Origin: Desulfobulbaceae bacterium
GTDB lineage: Bacteria; Desulfobacterota; Desulfobulbia; Desulfobulbales; Desulfocapsaceae
DNA length: 38,674 nucleotides
Assembly (NCBI GenBank): GCA_024227155.1
Contig: JAAELB010000288.1
Coordinates: 1 to 38,674 of the forward strand
Reading direction: 5' to 3'
The notes under the pieces are model-generated. The model did no database searches. It saw only the letters and a program-made list of their open reading frames with translations, and was not told the DNA's origin. The position numbers and the translations under genes were made by a program. Below are positions 33,401 to 38,674 of the stretch, piece by piece (positions within the stretch are counted from its first letter, which is position 1; each line of letters starts with the position of its first letter).

Positions 33401-33566
33401 GACAGAACTGTTAAAAATTAACAGGTCAATCCTGGTAAATCCAGTAAAAATTCAATCTATACAGAAAAGTGGGAAGCAAAAATACAGTGTTACTCTAGCG
33501 GGCGAGGACCTGCCGATCAGCCGGTCTTTGGAAAAGCCGGTGAGGAGTTTCCTAAGTTCTCTATAA
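30432..33566 (+). CDS. Hybrid histidine kinase with 7TM-DISM sensor and C-terminal LytTR DNA-binding domain
   Basis: A 1044-residue protein. The order is: signal peptide or anchor (1-28); extracytoplasmic 7TMR-DISM beta-sandwich (about 30-185, RFGFSSSAYWVRLAI); seven membrane segments (about 193-405); HisKA with SHELRTPLHGIIGI (phospho-His424); HATPase (NLVGNAIKF, DTGMGIP, GTGLGLSIVKRL); receiver (VVDDEP, LLDVMMPK with phospho-Asp728, FLTAKN, SKPFSKNELL); a helical linker of about 130 residues; and a C-terminal LytTR-type DNA-binding domain (about 945-1044; LLKINRSILVNPVKIQSIQK, LPISRSLEKPV). Sensor, transmitter, receiver and DNA-binding output thus lie on one membrane chain. No separate regulator gene is adjacent. 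No clear ribosome site precedes the ATG. Confidence 0.9.
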   Translation: MRHRHPNKLTLPILLLSFLWSISTCSSGNTTELVIGEVLNKNSVGHYIEFYEDKEKSLTIHDVSQMNSENQFQNSDRSVPRFGFSSSAYWVRLAISNATNQDKQLFLEVRNSYLDQIEFFMPDSAGDWIGRKTGELFPFATRDVKSGTFIFNFPLPHQSKGVYFLRLEGESALNMPIFLYDSKSQQETQFRRTMFLGFYLGTTSIIMLISLFLFFQIKDSALLFFFFYLVIDILVFANYRGLTAQYLWPNRPFWPNQIVFAFYSLYNIFFLLFTRSFLDSSRWLKAWDRVMVAQIIILSAFIIPGIFVPYRIGVQFLLLSVVLCHFTAFTSGIICFYNKNKSAGHFLLACTPITITTTIFILLMMDLLPFVGLFSAILYGSYYLKLALLPIAIIGRVKLLQGEKQFLLEKVTNLKDDFFAKTSHELRTPLHGIIGIAESLVDQNSNTKFSTSDRNKLEVIMAAGRRLASLVDDILDVSRLKNNEIKLNRKSIDFHQLTEIIFTLCTALTTGKNVKLINAVPKDITAVLGDENRLQQIMHNLVGNAIKFTDNGAVTVTARKENEYIRIAIQDTGMGIPQDLLDTIFLSFEQVHSEGNRYSQGTGLGLSIVKRLVELHGGTIEVQSAVGKGSVFSFTIPASPTPAVTSSNLTLPIAQLTDSLEEELEGDQADNDKKQPYFNILVVDDEPINLQVVSSHLVEKNFSVQTVTSGEQALAAMERGVPHLILLDVMMPKMSGFEVCRKIREQYSKSQIVIIFLTAKNQVNDLVEGFSLGANDYLSKPFSKNELLTRVRYHLETNQIANRLICLTDFSLQAGKMREVENNFQAAFHVICQELYVDCGVITIDGTLVAKYGESPEKLLETHLAFANISNDAEEITIHRLQNAELTRVTPHFQEEIEMILAKDGPQLFSQLDIEFIRNILATIKITRDNLREIISDVRLLSGINQIRENITNITHIKSQRNYCLVSCEDEEKSFELRISLKNIQTFFKETELLKINRSILVNPVKIQSIQKSGKQKYSVTLAGEDLPISRSLEKPVRSFLSSL

Positions 33567-33845
33567 TTACAAACAGGTTGTTTTGGCTCTTTGAGTATAC
33601 GCATACCAGCTCTCATTTACTGCCCATTCGGAACATTGCTTTCTTTGACAACAAAACCATGCAATTATCTAAATTTAAACGATAATGCTGTCAAAAAACA
33701 CCCCACATGTAGCAGTTCGTCCCTAGCTGCTCGAACCTTGGGAACATTGCACTTGTCTACTCCATCTCACCTGATAAACTTTCATTACACTTAAGTCTTT
33801 AACACCACCGTTGATGTCATTGACGATATGTTTTGAGCTTTGAGA

Positions 33846-33959
33846 TTAGTGCCTTACTCCAGAAAGACTGTCAGAAAAAACAAGTAACCTGGAGACTAAT
33901 TTAACATTACTAACTTGGCGTAACCGGCAAGGCACTTACTTACCGTTTACCGGTGTTAG
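33846..33959 (+). repeat. TTAG-ended multi-stem repeat, copy R2
   Basis: A 114-bp copy, identical to 29409-29522 and in the same orientation, in the gap between the kinase and the cache-domain gene. The rest of the gap (33567-34074) shows no gene. Confidence 0.92.
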
Positions 33960-34074
33960 GTTAAATCTTCAGGATGTTCATGGAATTAATCTGTACTCAG
34001 TCACTGTTTCTTTTTCTGTTGGTCATTATGAGAATTGCCAACGTAGTCAATACATTCATAAAAGGAGAAGCGTA

Positions 34075-34548
34075 ATGAAGAACATTTTTCGACTTGAGAT
34101 TTTGATTACAGCCATAATGTTAGTCGTATTATCTGCTCTACCGGTGATTAGCCAAGAAAAGGCGACCAAAGAAGAGTGTGTGACAAAAGTCAATGAAGCA
34201 ATAGAGTTGGTTCAAAAACAGGGGGTCGACGCGTCATTAAAACAATTCATGGATAAATCCGGCCAGTATATTTGGAAAGATTCATATGTTTTTTGTATTG
34301 ATAACAATGTTGGAAAAATGCTTGCACATCCCAGCCCCCGTTTCCTTGGATTTCCTATGAAAAATTATAAAGATGCGGATGGTAAAGCTCCATTTGTTGA
34401 GGTTATTGAGGTGGCAAACAGCAAAGGAAGTGGCTGGAAAGACTACCAGTTTATCGAGCGTGGTCAAACAGAGATACTTTCTAAGAAAATCTATTTTGCC
34501 AAGGTTCCCAAGGAAAACATAATCGTTTGTGCCGGATACTATGAGTAA
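34075..34548 (+). CDS. Secreted single cache-domain protein
   Basis: A 157-residue exported protein with a signal peptide (residues 1-26, ITAIMLVVLSALPVISQ) and a sCache_2 type sensor domain (YIWKDSYVFCIDNNVGKMLA, AHPSPRFLG, GSGWKDYQF). There is no membrane anchor or output domain, so it is a free periplasmic ligand-binding protein, perhaps a partner for a sensor such as the upstream hybrid kinase (inference). AAAGGAG precedes the ATG. It starts a three-gene operon, 30 bp before the next gene. Confidence 0.88.
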   Translation: MKNIFRLEILITAIMLVVLSALPVISQEKATKEECVTKVNEAIELVQKQGVDASLKQFMDKSGQYIWKDSYVFCIDNNVGKMLAHPSPRFLGFPMKNYKDADGKAPFVEVIEVANSKGSGWKDYQFIERGQTEILSKKIYFAKVPKENIIVCAGYYE

Positions 34549-34578
34549 GGTTGCAGCCTTCAGATTTTTGGGAGAGAC

Positions 34579-35739
34579 ATGAGACCTGTTAAACGTTTGT
34601 GCCGGTTACTGGGGATAATTGCAGCACAGTCTTTCATGGTATTTCTCATACTCAAAAATCCCTTATGTGCCAAACAGTTGCAAACAGATAGTAGTGCGGT
34701 CACCTTGCAGCTATCATTTGCTGATGCGGCCTGGGATGGCAAAACAATACCAAAAGGGCAGCAGTGCCTTGAGTATGGCGGTAATGGGGCTTCGCCACCG
34801 ATTCTTGTTAACAATATTCCCCCACAGGCAAATAAGCTGGTACTTGAGTTCAGTGACGCAACATATAAACCTTGCGATAAAGGTGGTCATGGCATCATAG
34901 GTTACGCAATCCCAAGTGGTTCTAAAAAAATTACGGTTCCTGCTATTCCAGGCCAGTCCTTTGACTTACCTGAAGGGTTTAATCTTATAAAAGAGCATTG
35001 CGGTGCAGACCTCCTGATGCAACCAGGTGCTTATATCGGGCCATGTCCGGGTTTAGGAAATTTATACTATGTAACTATAAAAGCCCTTTATGAATCACCA
35101 GACAAGTCAACATCTCAGCTACTTGGGATTGGCAGATTAGATATTGGCACGTACACGGACGATCCTTCCTATGCCTTTCCTGCTACTATTACTATAAACT
35201 CGAAATATTTTTTCTTCTTTCATAATTATTACGTCGAGATAAATGGTCCGAGGGGAGCATGTAAGTATTACGACTTGTTGCGTAGTTTTACCGACAAAGG
35301 ATATGTGGTGGTGAGTCAATTACGTAACCAGAATATGGACCCGGTGCACTATGCAGAGGAGGCTGCAAAGCAGATACATACCATTCTCGAGGCTGGGGTT
35401 CCATCAGGGAACATAACAGTTAGTGGCCACTCCAAAGGTGGAGTTATCGCGCTCAATGTTGCCGCTCTTTTGCAACAGCCAGATATAAACTATATCATCC
35501 TTGCCGGTTGCGGGATCAACCTCCTTGCCAAAATGTATCCTGATCCGTTACTGGTTAATGGCAAGTTCCTTTCTATGTATGCAAATTCAGACAATATTGC
35601 AGGCAGTTGCAATCCACTGCTACCCTCAACTCAACACTGGTTTTCAACCAGAGAGCTTGTCCTGGACAGCCCAAAAGGGCACCGATTGTTTTTCGAACCA
35701 GATGCCATCTGGTTGACCCATATTGAGTTCGCGCAATGA
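34579..35739 (+). CDS. PEBP-like domain fused to an alpha/beta hydrolase, exported
   Basis: A 386-residue protein with an N-terminal signal peptide (AQSFMVFLILKNPLCA). Residues about 40-185 are a YbhB/YbcL-type phosphatidylethanolamine-binding-protein fold (FADAAWDGKTIPKGQQCLEY, GGNGASPPILV, HGIIGYAIPSG, YIGPCPGLGNLYYVTIKAL). Residues about 205-386 are an alpha/beta hydrolase with nucleophile elbow VSGHSKGG (Ser285); DPVHYAEEAAKQIHTILEAG and a C-terminal THIEF with a candidate catalytic His follow the fold. I do not know this fusion as a described architecture. It may hydrolyse a lipid- or carboxylate-like substrate in the periplasm; the substrate is unknown. GGGAGA precedes the ATG; 32 bp to the next gene. 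Confidence 0.8.
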   Translation: MRPVKRLCRLLGIIAAQSFMVFLILKNPLCAKQLQTDSSAVTLQLSFADAAWDGKTIPKGQQCLEYGGNGASPPILVNNIPPQANKLVLEFSDATYKPCDKGGHGIIGYAIPSGSKKITVPAIPGQSFDLPEGFNLIKEHCGADLLMQPGAYIGPCPGLGNLYYVTIKALYESPDKSTSQLLGIGRLDIGTYTDDPSYAFPATITINSKYFFFFHNYYVEINGPRGACKYYDLLRSFTDKGYVVVSQLRNQNMDPVHYAEEAAKQIHTILEAGVPSGNITVSGHSKGGVIALNVAALLQQPDINYIILAGCGINLLAKMYPDPLLVNGKFLSMYANSDNIAGSCNPLLPSTQHWFSTRELVLDSPKGHRLFFEPDAIWLTHIEFAQ

Positions 35740-35771
35740 TCAGGGAACTCAGATTATAAGGAGGGGGAATT

Positions 35772-36575
35772 ATGAAAAGAAGAACATTTCTTAAAGCATT
35801 GATTTTCAGTTCAGGCGCTTTCTGGCTGGGTACACCAAATCTCCTTGCTGCAGGCCCAGGTAAAAACAGTACTAAGATATTGATGATTTACAACAATATT
35901 GGAAGCTCTAACAGCCTGGTTGACGACTGGGGGCTTTCTTTATGGATTGAGGATAAAGATACTGCTGTAATGTTTGACACCGGTGCTGACCCAACAATAC
36001 TCGAGGGAAACATGGAGACAGCGGGTGTTGATCTACAGAAGCTATCCACAATAGTCATCTCTCATAATCATTGGGATCATATCAACGGGTTGCCTGCTAT
36101 TCTGGAAAAAAGTGCAAAAAAACTCAATATATTTGTTCCAGAAGCCGACCTAAAGAAAATCAAGAGCAGAGTATCCAACGCTACAGTGACAGGCATAAAT
36201 AAACCAGTCCAGATAGCTGAAAAAATATGGTCAACCGGGCAGTTGAAAGGCATGTTCAGGGGGGAGCCAATCTATGAACAGTCGATCATTGTCACTCAAA
36301 ATGAATCATCTTTTCTGTTCACTGGCTGTTCACATGATAAGTGCCTTGAAGGTTACTTTAAGTTATTAATTTTAATACATTCTCCAGATTTCTTGTTTTT
36401 ATTGCAGTTTTTCTGGAGTAAGGCGCTAAAGATATATAATAATGGATATAATAACCCACACTTTATCAGGGATTGCTGTTGCTACAATTGTTGCATCATT
36501 CTCAAAACTGGAGATATGGCAAAAAAGTGTGATTGTTTTCTGCGGAGGTATTGGAGGGGCTCTCCCAGATATTGA
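35772..36575 (+). pseudogene. Tat-exported metallo-beta-lactamase-fold protein, truncated by a repeat
   Basis: The open frame is 267 residues, but only about the first 190 look native. It begins with a twin-arginine signal (MKRRTFLKALIFSS, cleaved near AAG), then the MBL-fold core with HNHWDHINGLP (the HxHxDH metal motif) and FDTGADP. After FLFTGCSH the protein switches to unrelated, cysteine-rich sequence because an inverted TTAG repeat (36337-36429) has entered. Relatives of the DHPPP-synthase-like MBL family continue beyond this point with another metal ligand. The tail also overlaps the start of the next gene by 134 bp in another frame. Probably inactive or altered. Confidence 0.75.
36337..36429 (-). 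repeat. TTAG-ended multi-stem repeat, inverted copy R3
   Basis: Read on the minus strand: TTAGCGCCTTACTCCAGAAA..., inner stem CTCCAGA/TCTGGAG, an A-rich loop with AAAAACAAGAAA, and the outer-stem partner AAGGCACTTA. The usual terminal hairpin-plus-GTTAG is missing, so the right end is cut. Its junctions lie in the MBL gene and 13 bp before the YdjM-like gene. Confidence 0.8.
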
Positions 36576-37248
36576 TACCATAAGCCTTTGGTCACGTTTT
36601 GATTCCACGATTGGACCATTTTTTCATTTACCTCATCAAGGAGTAGATATTTATTATGGCAACTTTTGGTACTCCCATCATAACTTTGCTCATTCACTTG
36701 TCGGTGGGCTGATTATTACATCATGTCTCTTCGTGCTTTTGTCTCTTCTGTTTATAATATGTACAAAAACTAACGGTCAAAAGAATATATTCAGGCGTCT
36801 CAGCGTCTATTGGACAGCACTCTTTTTAGGGTATGTGATCCATCTAATAGGAGATTTGCCTACCCCAAGTCTCACCTGGGGTGGAATTAAGTTATTTTGG
36901 CCTCTCCCCGCGGCAATTGGCGGAAATGGACTCATCTGGTGGTGGAACAATTATGATATTTTTATTATAACTGCAGGGTGTTGCACCCTCAATGCAGGAA
37001 TAATCTTCTTCTATCACACTCTGAAAAAACCATTTATAAAATACCTCCCTCTATTTATCTGTTCAGGGTCCCTCATCATAATTCTTCACCAAATTGAGCA
37101 GAGAAATGTAAGTTTTGCGTATGAGGGGTATACCGAACGGTGGTGGGCATATGAAATGAAATCATTGGAAATTCAGCAAGAGATCCTTGGTCAAAGATTG
37201 TACGCTATTATGGAAAACTTTGATCACAAGCTTTCCATTTATTTCTAA
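36442..37248 (+). CDS. YdjM/DUF457-like membrane protein
   Basis: A 268-residue inner-membrane protein with an N-terminal DIITHTLSGIAVATI, the acidic GGALPDIDTISLW, HHNFAHSLVGGL and HLIGDLPTPS, which together are the histidine/aspartate signature of YdjM-type putative metal-dependent hydrolases. Four or more membrane segments follow this pattern, with extra ones towards the C-terminus. The family is linked to membrane stress in E. coli; activity is unproven. No ribosome site is visible before the ATG: the upstream DNA is the inverted repeat R3, which has probably replaced the native leader. Confidence 0.82.
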   Translation: MDIITHTLSGIAVATIVASFSKLEIWQKSVIVFCGGIGGALPDIDTISLWSRFDSTIGPFFHLPHQGVDIYYGNFWYSHHNFAHSLVGGLIITSCLFVLLSLLFIICTKTNGQKNIFRRLSVYWTALFLGYVIHLIGDLPTPSLTWGGIKLFWPLPAAIGGNGLIWWWNNYDIFIITAGCCTLNAGIIFFYHTLKKPFIKYLPLFICSGSLIIILHQIEQRNVSFAYEGYTERWWAYEMKSLEIQQEILGQRLYAIMENFDHKLSIYF

Positions 37249-37465
37249 AGGACAACATACATAAGTATGTGTAAATAGATATTTTTAGCCAACATTTACA
37301 GCAACATATAAAGCATGCAGAAACTTCAAGATAAGGTTAGTATTGCCAGGACGAAGGTAATCAGTCTTGTCACTTGCTCCAGTGAAAGGTGTTTCCTGTC
37401 TTGAATCATGCCTCCGCACAAAGGTGCTCCATTTAAGGAACCAATTTTAGGCATGATTACAGGAA

Positions 37466-38531
37466 GGGGTCAAAGGAAGTGGGGTCAAGTCCGCTTTTGA
37501 CTTTAACGATGTCTTGTGCTACAATATGAAACATGTCTAGACCATTACGATTAGAATATCCCGGTGCCTGGTATCATGTGATGAACCGTGGCAGGAGGAG
37601 TGAAAAAATATTTTTTACCGACACAGACCGTGAAACCTTTCTCAATGTCCTACAAGAGGCTTTTGAACTATGGAATATGAGAATTTCAGCTTATTGTCTA
37701 ATGCCCAACTATTATCATTTATTAGTTCAAACTCCTGATGGAAATCTGTCTCGTTGTATGCGTCACGTAAACGGAGTGTATACCCAACGATTCAATCGCC
37801 ACAATACAAAAGAAGGACAACTATTCCGGGGGCGGTATAAGGCTGTACTTGTTGATGAGGATAGTAGCTATCTGTTGGAGGTTCTACGATACATACATAG
37901 AAACCCGCTGAAGGCAGGGATTGTCAAAAGTCTTGCTAACTATCCCTGGAGCAGTCACAAGGGTTACTTGTCGCATGCAAAGAAATGGTCATGGTTGCAA
38001 AAAGACGCATTGCTCACCCAACTCACTCAGGTAAAGAGCAGGCAAAAGTCTGCCTACCTTGATTTTATCTCTATGGATGATTCTCAAGAGATTGAGAAAT
38101 TTTATGCGCTGAGAAACATGCCATCGATACTTGGCAGTACTTCATTTAAAAATTATATCCAGGAAAAGTTCTTTGAGTTGGTAAATAGACAGGAGGTTCC
38201 GGAGTCGAAGGTTCTTGCACCGGACGCGGAGAGGGTAATTACATGTGTTTGTGAGCATTACATGATTTCCAGGGAACAACTTTTGGCTTCCAAAAGAGGT
38301 ACTGAGAATCTTCCAAGAGATATTGCTATTTACCTAGTCCGCCGATTCTGCTGTAAAACCTTGCCAGGTGTCGGCAAGGAGTTTGGAATTACTAACTACA
38401 GTACTGTGAGTAGTGTGGTTCAGAGAGTGAAAGTGCGGTCCGAAAGGGACAATTATCTGCTAAAAGAAATCGAGATTATAAAGAAGAAGATAGTAAAAGG
38501 TCAAAAGCGGACTTGACCCCTTTTTGACCCC
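37466..38531 (+). mobile_element. RAYT transposon-like element with inverted ends
   Basis: The left end (37466-37504) and right end (38497-38531) are inverted copies: both contain GGGGTCAAA, then 3-7 bases, then GGGGTCAAGTCCGCTTTTGA. The gap between the two parts differs by about 3 bases. The core GTCAA...TTGAC is itself a small palindrome. The right end encodes the last residues and stop of the transposase. Confidence 0.85.
37533..38516 (+). CDS. REP-associated tyrosine transposase (Y1/RAYT) with altered HUH motif
   Basis: A 327-residue Y1 transposase. Landmarks are the N-terminal RLEYPGAWYHVMNRG, QLFRGRYKAVLVDED and EVLRYIHRNPLKAG with the candidate nucleophile Tyr. Residues about 215-310 form a DnaA-C-like helix-turn-helix (ERVITCVCEHYMISREQLL; LPRDIAIYLVRRF; STVSSVVQRV), probably helping site recognition. 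The metal-binding HUH motif reads PNYYHLLV: His60 of the usual PNHYHLL is Tyr, a single-base change, so the protein may be inactive. It sits inside inverted ends, and its stop TGA lies in the right end. RAYTs move REP palindromes such as P1 and P2. Confidence 0.9.
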   Translation: MSRPLRLEYPGAWYHVMNRGRRSEKIFFTDTDRETFLNVLQEAFELWNMRISAYCLMPNYYHLLVQTPDGNLSRCMRHVNGVYTQRFNRHNTKEGQLFRGRYKAVLVDEDSSYLLEVLRYIHRNPLKAGIVKSLANYPWSSHKGYLSHAKKWSWLQKDALLTQLTQVKSRQKSAYLDFISMDDSQEIEKFYALRNMPSILGSTSFKNYIQEKFFELVNRQEVPESKVLAPDAERVITCVCEHYMISREQLLASKRGTENLPRDIAIYLVRRFCCKTLPGVGKEFGITNYSTVSSVVQRVKVRSERDNYLLKEIEIIKKKIVKGQKRT

Positions 38532-38535
38532 TTTT

Positions 38536-38628
38536 ACGTTCAAAAATGTTTACAAAGAATGGAATTTTATCGAGAATTCTGCAGATGATTTTGCCTTTGA
38601 GCCGGGGACTGATAATATCTTGCAATGA
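38536..38628 (+). pseudogene. Probable 3' end of an interrupted gene
   Basis: The frame right after the RAYT element encodes a natural-looking 30-residue tail (FKNVYKEWNFIENSADDFAF...) ending at TGA (38626-38628). No matching 5' part is visible left of the element. Not recognised. Confidence 0.35.
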
Positions 38629-38640
38629 GGCGGTACAGTC

Positions 38641-38674
38641 ATGAAGCAGTTGTCCTGGTATCATCAGTATCTGG
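38641..38674 (+). CDS. Possible start of a gene running off the window
   Basis: ATG at 38641 with GAGGCGG about 9 nt upstream opens MKQLSWYHQYL and continues past the end. Too short to identify. Confidence 0.3.
   Translation, partial: MKQLSWYHQYL

Noticed and set aside
15163-33959. TTAG repeats as integron attC sites (their ends resemble GTTAGGT)
   Set aside because: The paired RYYYAAC box is not found at the expected place, copies occur in both orientations, the genes between them are not uniformly oriented cassettes, and no integrase is present.

Overview
The window looks like a chromosomal segment of a mesophilic Gram-negative bacterium, most likely a Desulfobacterota (former Deltaproteobacteria) relative. 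This assignment is an inference. It rests on the leucine-degradation cluster style, lipoproteins and exported proteins with EF-hand/dockerin-like tails, a probable selenoprotein, and abundant GGGGTCA(A/G)GTC-type palindromic repeats with a REP-associated tyrosine transposase. The extreme left end carries what looks like a strong rRNA-type promoter and leader reading out of the window (minus strand).

Region 1 (1-9.8 kb) is a leucine/isovalerate catabolic island. A leftward operon encodes 3-methylcrotonyl-CoA carboxylase beta, methylglutaconyl-CoA hydratase, carboxylase alpha (with biotin domain), a second crotonase and an HMG-CoA-lyase-like enzyme. Rightward lie an XRE-cupin regulator, isovaleryl-CoA dehydrogenase and a second XRE-cupin regulator. 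The divergent promoter region has two sigma70-like promoters, each with a near-identical AGTTAATATT palindrome just downstream of its -10, a good candidate operator.

Region 2 (9.8-20.4 kb) is a patchwork: an OmpA-type lipoprotein; a secreted thioredoxin-fold/Omp28-like protein whose reading frame contains an in-frame TGA exactly where the redox cysteine should be (probable selenocysteine); a GlpD-like FAD dehydrogenase; a small membrane protein; a PurF-like protein lacking the usual N-terminal nucleophilic cysteine, nested between two kinds of repeats; and a large secreted RCC1-repeat protein with calcium-binding repeats.

Region 3 (20.4-29.4 kb, minus strand) is a peptide/metal-type ABC importer operon (binding protein, permeases B and C, ATPases D and F). 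A SAM-methyltransferase-like gene sits inside the operon, and downstream are a PchR-like AraC regulator and a second methyltransferase. This may be an uptake-and-modification system for an unknown small molecule.

Region 4 (29.4-37.3 kb) holds a TetR regulator and a divergent hybrid histidine kinase that ends in a LytTR-type DNA-binding domain, bracketed by two identical 114-bp copies of a structured repeat. Then comes an operon of a cache-domain protein, a PEBP-alpha/beta-hydrolase fusion and a Tat-exported metallo-beta-lactamase-fold protein that is cut off by an inverted copy of the same repeat, followed by a YdjM-like membrane protein.

Region 5 (37.4-38.7 kb) is a RAYT transposase element with inverted ends, whose HUH motif reads Y-Y-H. 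The most unusual features overall are the TTAG-ended multi-stem repeat family (at least five copies or parts, with compensatory changes in one stem), the probable selenoprotein, and the kinase-LytTR fusion.
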